DNA of 64,000 bases, taken from the NCBI RefSeq assembly GCF_001675045.1, contig NZ_LYPA01000074.1, forward strand, positions 83,615 through 147,614, read 5' to 3'. Position 1 is the stretch's first letter; each line of letters opens with the position of its first letter. This document shows, piece after piece, positions 1-8,540 of this stretch. Below the pieces are notes generated by a model. The model worked only from the letters and a program-made list of their open reading frames with translations, made no database searches and was not told the origin of the DNA. Source of the stretch: Paenibacillus oryzae. GTDB lineage: Bacteria > Bacillota > Bacilli > Paenibacillales > Paenibacillaceae. A program made the position numbers and the translations under genes.

Positions 1-1281
1 ATTACCGTGTTTGAACGAAACGATAATATCTCCTTCCTCTCGTGCGGCATCGCCCTACACGTTGGCGGCGTGGTCCAGCGGGCCGAGGAATTGTTCTACT
101 CCTCGCCGACTCAGCTGGCCGAGCTTGGCGTAACGACTTTAATGCGCCACGATGTATTATCGGTGGATACGGATGCCAAGCTGCTACGTGCCCGCAATCT
201 GGAAACAGGAGAAGAGTTCCAGCATCATTTTGACAAGCTGGTGGTTACGACCGGCTCGTGGCCGATCATCCCCAAAATGGACGGCATTCATCTCGATAAT
301 GTTATGCTTTGCAAAAACTACAATCACGCTCAAGCCATCATTGAAAAAGCCAAGGATGCCCGCCGTATCGCCGTTGTTGGCGCAGGCTATATCGGTATCG
401 AGCTGGTAGAAGCTTTTGAAATGCTGGGCAAGGAAGTTACGCTTATAGATAATATGGACCGCGTCCTGTACAAATATTTGGACAAGGAATTTACAGATGT
501 TACCGAGCAGGATTTGCAGGCAAAAGGTGTTGAGCTTGCGCTTGGCCAAACCGTTCAATCGTTCGCAGGGAACGAAAAAGGCAAGGTCACAACCGTGATG
601 ACCAACAAAGGCCAATACGAAGCCGACATGGTTGTCCTCTGCATCGGATTCCGTCCAAACACCGAGCTGCTCAAGGGCCAAGTAGATATGCTGCCGAACG
701 GAGCGATCATGGTTGACGAGTATATGCGCACCAGCAAGGCGGATGTATTCGCTGCCGGAGACAGCTGCGCGGTTCATTACAATCCAACCGGCGAACATGC
801 CTACATCCCGCTTGCAACCAATGCCGTGCGCATGGGAACGCTGGTTGCCCGCAACCTGCTTGAGCCGACGGTCAAATATCTGGGCACGCAAGCAACCTCG
901 GGCATCAAAATTTACGATTACAATATCGCATCGACAGGCTTGACCGAAACGGCTGCTCTTGCTGCGGGCTTGAATGTGAAAAATGTTACAATCGAAGATA
1001 ACTACCGTCCCGAATTTATGCCGACCTACGAAAAGGTTACGCTGAAGGTTGTTTATAAAGCCGATACCGGTGTTATTGTAGGCGCGCAAATTATGTCGAA
1101 GGCGGACCTGACGCAAAGCATCAATACGATGTCGGTATGCATCCAGAACAAGATGACAATGGATGAGCTTGCTTTTGTCGACTTCTTCTTCCAGCCGCAT
1201 TACAACAAGCCTTGGAACCTGCTTAACCAGGCCGGCCTGCAGGGTGAGGTTCAGCAAGCAGAAAAGCTGCAAACCATCTAA
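1..1281 (+). CDS. nox: NADH oxidase / CoA-disulfide-reductase family flavoprotein, 5' end outside window
   Basis: FAD-dependent pyridine nucleotide-disulfide oxidoreductase, probably a cytosolic NADH oxidase that reduces O2. The frame is open from base 1, and residues before the first GTG (I-T) already match the family, so the N-terminal FAD-binding GxGxxG lies upstream of the window. The redox cysteine is seen early in the segment SFLSCG (about base 43). The NAD-binding Rossmann motif VVGAGYIGIE lies near residue 125 and the second FAD motif VFAAGDSCA near residue 250. The last 110 residues form the dimerisation domain, with FVDFFFQPHYNKPW typical of the family. The family includes H2O-forming NADH oxidases and CoA-disulfide reductases, which cannot be separated from this fragment; the WN near the end and the general match favour Nox. 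A clear terminator follows at once, so the gene ends its transcript. Confidence 0.85.
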   Translation: MTVFERNDNISFLSCGIALHVGGVVQRAEELFYSSPTQLAELGVTTLMRHDVLSVDTDAKLLRARNLETGEEFQHHFDKLVVTTGSWPIIPKMDGIHLDNVMLCKNYNHAQAIIEKAKDARRIAVVGAGYIGIELVEAFEMLGKEVTLIDNMDRVLYKYLDKEFTDVTEQDLQAKGVELALGQTVQSFAGNEKGKVTTVMTNKGQYEADMVVLCIGFRPNTELLKGQVDMLPNGAIMVDEYMRTSKADVFAAGDSCAVHYNPTGEHAYIPLATNAVRMGTLVARNLLEPTVKYLGTQATSGIKIYDYNIASTGLTETAALAAGLNVKNVTIEDNYRPEFMPTYEKVTLKVVYKADTGVIVGAQIMSKADLTQSINTMSVCIQNKMTMDELAFVDFFFQPHYNKPWNLLNQAGLQGEVQQAEKLQTI

Positions 1282-1332
1282 TCCATCGCTTACCCGCTAA
1301 TTAGCAGCAATTCCATTCCCATCCGGCCCCTG

Positions 1333-1362
1333 CCGCTCCTTGCATAAGGAGCGGTTTTTTTG
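1333..1362 (+). terminator. Intrinsic terminator after nox
   Basis: A perfect 8-bp stem, CCGCTCCT and AGGAGCGG, with a 6-nt loop is followed directly by seven T residues. It ends the NADH oxidase transcript. Confidence 0.9.
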
Positions 1363-1483
1363 CGTCTGGAGCAGCCTTCCCTGCCAATCTGGCAAAAATG
1401 GTAGCCGACCACCACTCTTTCTATTAAAATAGAAATAGGAATGGGGCTATTTTCCTAATAGAAGACACAAGAGGTGTGCAATC

Positions 1484-2695
1484 GTGGCAATTATCGACGT
1501 AGTCAAATATGACGGTTCGCCGGATGTATATGCATGGAAGCATCCTGACGGAGAGCTTGGTACTTGGACCCAGCTTATCGTCAATCAAACGCAGGAAGCT
1601 ATTTTGTTCAAGGACGGTAAAGCGCTGGACAGCTTTGGCCCGGGACGCCATACGTTGAGTACGGCCAATATTCCTATTTTGAGCAAATTAATAAATATTC
1701 CCTTTGGCGGAAAATCTCCATTTGCCGCCGAGGTTTGGTATGTCAATAAAATTAGCGTAATGAATATTAAATGGGGAACCAGCTCGCCCATCCAGATCAA
1801 GGATGCCAAGTTCAATATAATGGTGCCAATTCGCGCATTCGGACAATTCGGGTTAACTATCGAGGATAGCCGCCGATTTTTGTTAAAGCTGGTGGGAACT
1901 CTTCCCCGCTTCACGCGCGAAGCGTTGTCCCAGCACTTGCGAGGCGTCATTATTATGAGCGTTACGGAAGTGCTGACTGCCTATTTGCTGCAAAAGGGAA
2001 TCAGTACACTGGAGATCAACGCATTTGTAGGCGAAATCTCCCGAGTTTCGGAGGCGCGGATTGGAGAAGCGCTGAAGGAATATGGCATCAAGCTGCATCA
2101 TTTTTATTTTGAAAACATAAATGTGCCGGAGAATGATCCTTCTATTGAAAAGCTGCGCAGCGTGCTGAACAAACGGATGGAAATGGATTTGGTCGGCTTT
2201 AATTACCAGCAGCAGCGCTCCCTCGATATTATGGAAGGCGCGGCAACAAACAGCGGTAGTTCAGCTCCACTCTTTATGGGAGCCCAATTGGGCGGTGTAA
2301 TGGGAGGAGCGATTGGCGGGCAAATGTCGAATATGTCTGGCGTTATAAATGCGCAAGCAGCTACGCCTTGCCCTCACTGTAAAGCGTCCATTTCCCCAGA
2401 TGCTTTATTCTGCAGCTCCTGCGGCAAAAACGTCGGTGCGGGAGCCGCGGCCAAATCGCACAGTTGTGACAAATGCGGTGAACCTTTAGCAAAGGATGCC
2501 CGTTTCTGCGCTAAATGCGGCGACCCGTACCATGCTTGTCCTTCTTGCGGAGCAGATGTTCCAGATGATAGCGCCAAATGCCGCGGCTGCGGCACGGAGC
2601 TGCCCAGGCCTTGCGTAAGCTGCAAGGAACCGTTGCAGGGGGGCGCAAAATTTTGTCATCAATGTGGCAGCGTTCAGCCGACTGGAGGTCAATAA
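1484..2695 (+). CDS. SPFH-domain protein with C-terminal zinc ribbons (YdjI-like)
   Basis: A 403-residue protein. The first 250 residues are an SPFH/band-7 type domain of the YdjI/virion-core-like group. A Gly/Met-rich linker follows (about 255-285). The C-terminus from about 290 carries four CxxC-CxxC zinc-ribbon units (CPHC/CSSC, CDKC/CAKC, CPSC/CRGC, CVSC/CHQC). The start is GTG with GAGGTG seven bases upstream. No membrane segment is seen, so it probably binds the membrane through partners. In B. subtilis YdjI acts with YdjG, YdjH and PspA in envelope stress; here two membrane-protein genes follow directly, giving a similar trio, but no pspA is present. Function in this organism is inferred from that analogy. 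Confidence 0.8.
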   Translation: MAIIDVVKYDGSPDVYAWKHPDGELGTWTQLIVNQTQEAILFKDGKALDSFGPGRHTLSTANIPILSKLINIPFGGKSPFAAEVWYVNKISVMNIKWGTSSPIQIKDAKFNIMVPIRAFGQFGLTIEDSRRFLLKLVGTLPRFTREALSQHLRGVIIMSVTEVLTAYLLQKGISTLEINAFVGEISRVSEARIGEALKEYGIKLHHFYFENINVPENDPSIEKLRSVLNKRMEMDLVGFNYQQQRSLDIMEGAATNSGSSAPLFMGAQLGGVMGGAIGGQMSNMSGVINAQAATPCPHCKASISPDALFCSSCGKNVGAGAAAKSHSCDKCGEPLAKDARFCAKCGDPYHACPSCGADVPDDSAKCRGCGTELPRPCVSCKEPLQGGAKFCHQCGSVQPTGGQ

Positions 2696-2697
2696 AC

Positions 2698-3429
2698 ATG
2701 ACTACAGAGAAAAGAGGCGCCTTTGCCGCAATTTTGATTTATATGGCCGCCGTCGCTTTAACTGCTATTTTGTTTATCGTCGCCCTGCCGTTAGAGAACT
2801 GGAGCATTAAAACGATTATTGGTTTTTGTTCTCTGATTGGCGGGGAAACTGCATCATGGCTATTGGCAACAAGCATTTCACGAAAAAGAGGTGCTCAGCA
2901 TTCCATACCCTCCAATTTGTCGCTGCTAATAGTAATTGGAGGATATACTGCTGTATCTTTAATCCTTTCCTTTATGACGTTTATGCCGCTGATGGCATAC
3001 GTCGTTATTCATGCAGCCGTTCTGTTGATTACGGTTATACTGGGCGGTCTGCTTTATGCGGCACGACGGAAAATGGCTTCAGGCTTTCGCCATGATACGG
3101 AGCGCACCGCTGGCTGGAGCAGCATTATCGCAGCCTCGGCGCTTGCCCGTGCCAAGCTGGAGCACTGGGAGCCGGACAAAAGAAGACTGCTGCAAAAAGA
3201 GGTCGATGAATTGGCTGATATTATTAAATACAGCGATCCTGCAACGATTCCGGCATTGGCCGAAATAGAGTATACATTACACCTGGATCTCCAGGTATTA
3301 TCCCAAATGATTGACGCCAATCGAGAACAGCCTTCGCACAGCCCCAAAATCAAGGAGCTTCAGCAAAAAGTTATCGAAACAGTTAACGAAGCCAAGCTTA
3401 GAAACCTGCAATTGGCGTCTATGAAGTAG
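2698..3429 (+). CDS. Four-helix membrane protein of unknown function, partner of the SPFH protein
   Basis: A 243-residue protein. The start at the ATG two bases after the SPFH stop is preferred because GGAGG lies nine bases upstream, inside the end of the previous gene; a longer upstream reading exists but overlaps the zinc-ribbon region and lacks a ribosome site. Four hydrophobic helices are visible at about 8-28, 38-58, 70-92 and 95-118. The remaining half is soluble and helical, rich in charged residues. I do not recognise a named family. Tight spacing on both sides (2 and 13 bp) makes it part of a three-gene operon with the SPFH protein and the next zinc-ribbon membrane protein. Confidence 0.75.
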   Translation: MTTEKRGAFAAILIYMAAVALTAILFIVALPLENWSIKTIIGFCSLIGGETASWLLATSISRKRGAQHSIPSNLSLLIVIGGYTAVSLILSFMTFMPLMAYVVIHAAVLLITVILGGLLYAARRKMASGFRHDTERTAGWSSIIAASALARAKLEHWEPDKRRLLQKEVDELADIIKYSDPATIPALAEIEYTLHLDLQVLSQMIDANREQPSHSPKIKELQQKVIETVNEAKLRNLQLASMK

Positions 3430-3442
3430 GGGGGAGGGCCAA

Positions 3443-4336
3443 GTGCGCGGATTATCTACTCTGTTGTTTTTTCTTGGCATCGCAACCTTCATTGTCGGTG
3501 TGGTTATGGGGGTTGGCGCATATTTAGTTGCAACGGAAACATCTGCAGGTCCTGATGACAAATTAATTATGATCATTGTTCTTGCTATTATTTTCGGCTT
3601 ATCCTATCTTTTCTTTGTATTATCTAGAAAAGCGGGCCGAAAAGCTATCGAGCTTGCCAACCCGACACAGAATTCATCTGCATTGCAAGGGAATCAAGTT
3701 AATGCCAAAGCAGAAAGGAAAACAGGAATGCGTATCGGAGGTATTATATTAATTGTAATATCGGTCTTCTATGGGTTATTTGGGCTATTATTCACAACGA
3801 TTATAGTTGTGGGAGCTATAATGTCGAATCCAGCGGAAGAAGGAACAATTTCAGGCAATTGGGTAGCTGCCGTAATCTCTTTTATGTTAATGGTTATTCC
3901 CGCAATTACAGGCGTCTGGATCGGCAGCAGCATGCTTAAAAAAGCCAGTGCCAAGCGCAATAGCATGCAAAATGCGGCGCCAGCTTATGGACAAAATATT
4001 CAGCAAGCGCCCCAGATGACCTCGCAAGAAGCGTATTTAAAAGCTTCCCGGCAAGCGGAGCAGGCCGAGCAAATGAGAAGACAAGCGGCTGCAGGCCAAG
4101 CGGAGCAAGCACGGCGGCAAGCGGGGGCGGCAGAAGAAGCAAAACGCAAAGCAGCTGCAGCGAAGCAGTCGACTCGAGAACCGCTGCTTCATAAGTCGGC
4201 GGATACTGCCTCCTCCCCGCCGACCAGACCCCAGCGCGCCCCGCAATCCGTGGCGTGCAAGGGCTGCGGAGCGCAGCAAAATGTTGTGCCTGGTCAAGGC
4301 GCCGTATGCGAATATTGCGGCACTGCATTAACCTGA
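3443..4336 (+). CDS. Membrane protein with Ala/Gln coiled region and C-terminal zinc ribbon
   Basis: A 297-residue protein that starts at GTG behind a strong GGGGGGAGG. Four hydrophobic segments are seen, at about 5-27, 43-60, 97-122 and 136-157. A long Ala/Gln/Arg-rich stretch, probably coiled coil, occupies about 190-245. A Ser/Pro linker leads to a final zinc ribbon with CKGC and CEYC at about 272-292. It is the third gene of the SPFH operon and shares zinc-ribbon architecture with its first gene. A decayed copy of a similar C-terminus lies at 34731-34901. The gene ends 30 bp from the convergent response regulator, with no clear terminator between them. Function unknown; a membrane-stress complex is an inference from the B. 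subtilis YdjGHI analogy. Confidence 0.75.
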   Translation: MRGLSTLLFFLGIATFIVGVVMGVGAYLVATETSAGPDDKLIMIIVLAIIFGLSYLFFVLSRKAGRKAIELANPTQNSSALQGNQVNAKAERKTGMRIGGIILIVISVFYGLFGLLFTTIIVVGAIMSNPAEEGTISGNWVAAVISFMLMVIPAITGVWIGSSMLKKASAKRNSMQNAAPAYGQNIQQAPQMTSQEAYLKASRQAEQAEQMRRQAAAGQAEQARRQAGAAEEAKRKAAAAKQSTREPLLHKSADTASSPPTRPQRAPQSVACKGCGAQQNVVPGQGAVCEYCGTALT

Positions 4337-4366
4337 TGGAAAACTTGCTGGCCCTGGTCAGACGGA

Positions 4367-5011
4367 CTACAGCTTCAAATAATAAATCGCCAGCTGCGTG
4401 CGGTCCCGCAAGGAAAGCTTGCCCAATATTTCGGATATATAGTTTTTGACTGTCCCTTCGCTCAGATATAAGGTCTGGGCGATTTCTTTGTTGGACAGCC
4501 CCTCCGAAACCTTTCGCACGATCCCTTGCTCCGCCTTGGTTAATCCAAGCCGTTCCAGCCTGGCGTCCTTATGATCCGGCGATTGCGGTTCATGATTCAG
4601 CCAACCCGCCAGCTTTCGGGCTATTTTGGGATCAATCAGCATATGCCCCTTCGCAACTGTCCGGATGGCATCAATGATGATTTGAGGCGGCGTGTTTTTA
4701 AGCAAATAGCCGTTTGCGCCCCGTTTGATCGCTTCAACTATGTAATCATCATCGTCGAAGGTGGTCAGAATCAACACGCCGATAGAGGGGAATGCCCCCT
4801 TGATAAGGCCGGTTCCCATTACGCCGTCGCATTCCGGCATACGGATATCCATCAGTACTATGTCGACGGCGCCGCGCGTCTGAAGAAATTCCAGAGCTTC
4901 ATAGCCATTGGCGCAAACGCCGGCCACCTCTAGTCCCTCCTGCATGCCCAAAATCATCTCAAGGCTTTCTCTTATATAAGGATCGTCATCTACAATAAGC
5001 AATGAAATCAT
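4367..5011 (-). CDS. NarL/LuxR-type response regulator (LnrK-like)
   Basis: A 214-residue response regulator. The receiver domain spans about 1-120, with acidic residues DDD at 8-10, phosphoacceptor Asp55 in VLMDIRMP, Thr at LILTTFDD and Lys in LLKN. A LuxR-type helix-turn-helix occupies about 150-210 (LTKAEQGIVRKVSEGLSNKEIA, then LYLSEGTVKNYISEI). It follows its histidine kinase by 14 bp on the same strand and is divergent from a three-gene ABC exporter. That layout matches the B. subtilis LnrJK/LnrLMN and related antibiotic-sensing modules. The likely target is the promoter of the exporter. The actual inducer cannot be read from sequence. Confidence 0.88.
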   Translation of the reverse strand: MISLLIVDDDPYIRESLEMILGMQEGLEVAGVCANGYEALEFLQTRGAVDIVLMDIRMPECDGVMGTGLIKGAFPSIGVLILTTFDDDDYIVEAIKRGANGYLLKNTPPQIIIDAIRTVAKGHMLIDPKIARKLAGWLNHEPQSPDHKDARLERLGLTKAEQGIVRKVSEGLSNKEIAQTLYLSEGTVKNYISEILGKLSLRDRTQLAIYYLKL

Positions 5012-5025
5012 ATTGATCAGCTCCT

Positions 5026-6171
5026 TCAGCCTTCCTGCCTCCGATGAGGCAAATATGTCGTCACTTGAAACGGCTCCGACGCTTGCACCTCTATATACCC
5101 GCCATGCCGTCGCGCCCGGTCCTCCATTCCGGCAAAGCCCATGCCGTTATTCACCTTGCTTTTTCCCGGCATGACAGCCCCGTTGTTGGAGACGGCAAAC
5201 ACGATAAGCCCATTTAAAAAACGAAGAGTAATCGTTATTTGTGTCGCCCCGCCATGACGAACGGCATTGGTCATCGCCTCCTGGGCGTTGCGGTACAATG
5301 TAAGCTCCTCGCTGGGATAAAGCGGGTAAGGCTGGCCGTCTATATGCAGCCGAACCTCGATGCCGGAGCTATCGGCAAACTCCTTAATCAGCCGATCCAG
5401 CGAATACCGCTGCGTCTCCTCCTGAGCCGGCTGAAGTCTATGCACCGTCGTCCGCAGCGTTTCCATCCCTTCGGAAAGCTGGTCTCGGATTTGGGTAATC
5501 AGCTTGCCCGCTCCGCCTGGATTTGAAGCATACATGTGACTAAGCGCCTCCGACATCATTTTTACCCGGATCAGACGATGCCCCAATTCATCATGAATAT
5601 CCCTCGCAATCCGGTTGCGTTCATTGGCTTGCGCAAGCTGCTCCAGCTGCTTGGCGTCAACTCCCATTCGCCGCTTCGCCTCAGCCAATTCATAATGCTT
5701 GCTTCGCAGCTCGTCATAAACAATCTCCAGCGTTTCGTTTTGCTTCTGTATTCGTTCCAGCGTATAAACAAGCAGAAGCGTTACGCCAAACATCATATGA
5801 AGAGCAAACTGATAGATAGGGTCAAGGAAATACGTCAGCCGGATCAACGCCACATAGCTGAGCAGCAGCAGGGGCACGCGTAAACGCATATTTCTGCCTC
5901 CCCTTTCCAGCAAGGAAATCAATACAGAAAACAGACATAAATGAATGGCATCCCCATACGATAATCCTGCAATTAGGATAAGCGCCAGCTCAGCGGGAAC
6001 AAACAGCATTTCCAATGACTCCGAAAGCTTGCCCCTCGCCTGAACAACAAGCAGCAAGGCAAAAAAATAAACAAAAAACAGGGCGTCCTTAATCATTCCG
6101 GAATGAAAAAAACTATAAACAAACGGCAATATAATAAACAAATATCGCAGTAATCTGATTGTGCCGGCCAT
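5026..6171 (-). CDS. Membrane sensor histidine kinase, HisKA_3 (LnrJ/DesK type)
   Basis: A 381-residue kinase. Five to six hydrophobic helices fill residues 5-135, with almost no extracellular loop, typical of intramembrane-sensing kinases linked to ABC exporters. A coiled linker (140-185) leads to the H-box ARDIHDELGHRL with His193, then an HATPase domain with NGMGFAGMEDRA near the C-terminus. It is first in a two-gene operon with the response regulator. It starts 178 bp from the divergent ABC transporter genes, and the shared spacer probably holds both promoters. Sensing of a membrane-active compound is inferred from family and context. Confidence 0.87.
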   Translation of the reverse strand: MAGTIRLLRYLFIILPFVYSFFHSGMIKDALFFVYFFALLLVVQARGKLSESLEMLFVPAELALILIAGLSYGDAIHLCLFSVLISLLERGGRNMRLRVPLLLLSYVALIRLTYFLDPIYQFALHMMFGVTLLLVYTLERIQKQNETLEIVYDELRSKHYELAEAKRRMGVDAKQLEQLAQANERNRIARDIHDELGHRLIRVKMMSEALSHMYASNPGGAGKLITQIRDQLSEGMETLRTTVHRLQPAQEETQRYSLDRLIKEFADSSGIEVRLHIDGQPYPLYPSEELTLYRNAQEAMTNAVRHGGATQITITLRFLNGLIVFAVSNNGAVMPGKSKVNNGMGFAGMEDRARRHGGYIEVQASEPFQVTTYLPHRRQEG

Positions 6172-6265
6172 CAGCTAGCCTCCTTGAATACCGTTCAAAA
6201 TCTTCCCCAGTATAGAGGAAATACGGCAATTAGGGTAGCATGACGGGGCTCTTTTTATATAAAAG

Positions 6266-6329
6266 ATGACTTTAGTCATGTTGAAAATGACAGATTCAAC
6301 CTGTTTTTAAGGTCGTGGTCGGCTATAAT
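6266..6329 (+). promoter_or_regulatory. Candidate operator and -10 element upstream of the ABC exporter
   Basis: A perfect inverted repeat, ATGAC-TTTA-GTCAT, at 6266-6279 is followed by a TATAAT at 6324-6329. No good -35 hexamer is spaced from this -10, which fits activation by the divergently encoded response regulator. That regulator binds the repeat is an inference. Confidence 0.4.
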
Positions 6330-6358
6330 TCAATCATCAAGCAACGGGAGTGAAAAAA

Positions 6359-7294
6359 ATGGCCATTATACAAATTAAAGATACGGTCAAACGTTATGGA
6401 AGTTTGTTGTCCGTCGACCATCTCAATCTGGACATACGCGAAGGCGAAATTTTCGGCCTGCTAGGCCCCAATGGAGCCGGCAAAAGCACAACGATAAATA
6501 TGCTCAGCGGCCTGCTGCCCATCGACAAAGGAGATATTACAGTCCAGGGCGTTTCTGTAGCCTCCGATCCTCTCAAGGTCAAGGGCATGCTTGGCCTGGT
6601 CCCGCAGGACCTCGCGATTTATGAGGAATTGACCGCTATCGAAAACGTAACCTTTTTTGCCCGGCTGTACGGTTTAAAAGGAAAGCTGCTTCAGGAACGA
6701 GTAAAAGAGGCGCTGGCATTTGTTGGATTATCGGACCGAAGCAAGGATAAACCAGGTTCCTTCTCCGGCGGGATGAAAAGACGGCTCAACATCGCTTGCG
6801 CGATCACTCATCGTCCCAAGGTGATCATCATGGACGAACCGACGGTTGGCATCGATCCCCAATCCAGAAATCACATTCTGGAATCCGTTAAGGAGCTTAA
6901 CCGGCTTGGCTCAACCATTATCTATACGACCCATTATATGGAGGAGGTTGAGGCGATCGGGACGCGGGTTGGCATTATTGACAAGGGGCGGCTTATTGCG
7001 TGCGGCACAAAAGCAGAGCTGGTGGAAAGGGTCAGCGATGAAGAAAAGCTCGTCATTGACGCAGATGGTCTGACAGAGGAAGCGCTTGGCGAGCTTGAGC
7101 TCCATCCCAAGGTTAACAAGCTGCTCCGAACCGGCTCCGGGCTGGAGCTGTACATGGGCTCCTCTCATGCTTATCTTCAGGATGTGCTGTTTATTCTGAC
7201 TAAACATAACGTCAAGCTTCAATCGATAACACGGGTTGAACCGGATCTGGAATCGCTGTTTCTGTCCTTGACCGGCAAAACGCTCAGGGATTAG
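6359..7294 (+). CDS. ABC transporter ATP-binding protein (LnrL-like)
   Basis: A 311-residue ABC ATPase. Walker A GPNGAGKST lies at about 38-46, the signature SFSGGMKRR near 140, Walker B VIIMDEPTVGID after it, and the switch His in YTTHYMEE. The start is set at ATG 6359, because GGGAG lies eight bases upstream; the GTG nine bases earlier would overlap that site. It is the first gene of a three-gene exporter with two ABC-2 permeases (gap 10 bp to the next start). The C-terminal 80 residues match the regulatory extension of CcmA/DrrA-type drug and linearmycin exporters. The probable role is energising efflux of a lipid-targeting or polyketide antibiotic. Confidence 0.9.
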   Translation: MAIIQIKDTVKRYGSLLSVDHLNLDIREGEIFGLLGPNGAGKSTTINMLSGLLPIDKGDITVQGVSVASDPLKVKGMLGLVPQDLAIYEELTAIENVTFFARLYGLKGKLLQERVKEALAFVGLSDRSKDKPGSFSGGMKRRLNIACAITHRPKVIIMDEPTVGIDPQSRNHILESVKELNRLGSTIIYTTHYMEEVEAIGTRVGIIDKGRLIACGTKAELVERVSDEEKLVIDADGLTEEALGELELHPKVNKLLRTGSGLELYMGSSHAYLQDVLFILTKHNVKLQSITRVEPDLESLFLSLTGKTLRD

Positions 7295-7304
7295 GAGAAT
7301 GAAG

Positions 7305-8540
7305 ATGCTGGCGATGATCTATTATGACCTGTTGCAACTGTTCCGCTCCAAGCAAATCTGGTTTACCCTGTTTGTGCTCCCCATCGCGCTCATTTTTATT
7401 TTGGGCTCGGCGCTCGCCAACGATTTTGAAGGGCAAAACAAAGATATCTCTTCGGCAAAGCTATCCGTTTACATAGGGGATAACAACCCCTTGACAGAAG
7501 CTTTACAAGCTTTTTTGTCGGATGACAGCTTGCCGCTTAAGGTCAGCTATGCAAAAAATGAAGCTGAGGTTCGGAGCTCGCTCCAGTCCAAAAGGGCAGA
7601 TTTCGGCATTCTATTACCCTCCGGGAAGGAGGCGGCCAGCGACAGCGGGAGCCAGCTTAAGCTGCACACGCTGCTGGGAAAAAATGCTATTCAGAACATT
7701 GTCGCTCAAACCGTGCTTCAGCAGTTTGTCGAAGGGCTGAATGTCCATGCGACCATTCAAAGCCTGGAGGCTGCTCCCTTGGCGAACGGCGGGCAAGCGA
7801 TGCAAGCTGCTGCCGGCAGCGGGACCGCATCCGAATTTTCTGCCGCAACTGCTGCGATTGACAAGCCGGAAGCAGCTGAGGCGTCAGAAGCCCGCTCCCG
7901 CATGGAGCATATTGTTGAAACGTCCGTTACCTCCAACCTGGGCCAATTTCGCGCGGTTGAATATTACACGGCTGCCATGATGGTTATGTTTCTTATGTAT
8001 TCCGGCATGATGGCGGGAGTTGACCTGTTGAAGGAAAAAACCAATAAAACGTTGTATCGGATAAAAGCAATGCCGGTTCCGGGTTCGGCCATTTTATTGG
8101 CCAAGGTAGGCTCTACTCTGGTCATTACAGCCATCCAAGTCGTGGTTGTGCTTGCCGTCAGCCGAATTTTTTATGATGTCACATTTGGCGGCCAATGGCT
8201 TCAGGTTGCCCTGCTATGTCTGCTGATCTCGTTATTCAGCATCGCGCTTTCCCTTTTGCTGTCGCTGCTGATGAGCTCATCCAAATCACTGCAGACCGCC
8301 TTCCATTGCATCATCGTATTTATGACTTTTGTAAGCGGCGGATTTGTGGCGGGGGTAGGCGGCGTCATCACCGATATTGCCAAATATACACCGGCCTATT
8401 GGGCCAAGGACGGTATGCTTGAATTGGTGCTGCAAGGCTCCTATGCAGGTATCGGCACCCACTATTTATGGCTTGCCGTCATGGCTCTGATTGTGGCAGC
8501 CGTTTTGGCGGGCATTTATAAAAAGGAGGGCTTCCGATGA
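7305..8540 (+). CDS. ABC-2 type permease (LnrM-like)
   Basis: A 411-residue permease. One N-terminal helix (about 18-38), a large extracytoplasmic domain (about 40-215), and five to six C-terminal helices (about 220-405) form the ABC-2/YhgE-type fold. The start at ATG 7305 is preferred over 7299, since GGAG at 7294-7297 is seven bases from 7305 but only one base from 7299. It overlaps the following permease by the four bases ATGA, so the two are translationally coupled. They probably form a heterodimeric membrane channel with the upstream ATPase. Confidence 0.88.
   Translation: MLAMIYYDLLQLFRSKQIWFTLFVLPIALIFILGSALANDFEGQNKDISSAKLSVYIGDNNPLTEALQAFLSDDSLPLKVSYAKNEAEVRSSLQSKRADFGILLPSGKEAASDSGSQLKLHTLLGKNAIQNIVAQTVLQQFVEGLNVHATIQSLEAAPLANGGQAMQAAAGSGTASEFSAATAAIDKPEAAEASEARSRMEHIVETSVTSNLGQFRAVEYYTAAMMVMFLMYSGMMAGVDLLKEKTNKTLYRIKAMPVPGSAILLAKVGSTLVITAIQVVVVLAVSRIFYDVTFGGQWLQVALLCLLISLFSIALSLLLSLLMSSSKSLQTAFHCIIVFMTFVSGGFVAGVGGVITDIAKYTPAYWAKDGMLELVLQGSYAGIGTHYLWLAVMALIVAAVLAGIYKKEGFR

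Noticed and set aside
184..1272. A 362-codon frame antisense to the NADH oxidase gene
   Set aside because: The plus-strand frame has intact family motifs over the whole length; the antisense frame has none.
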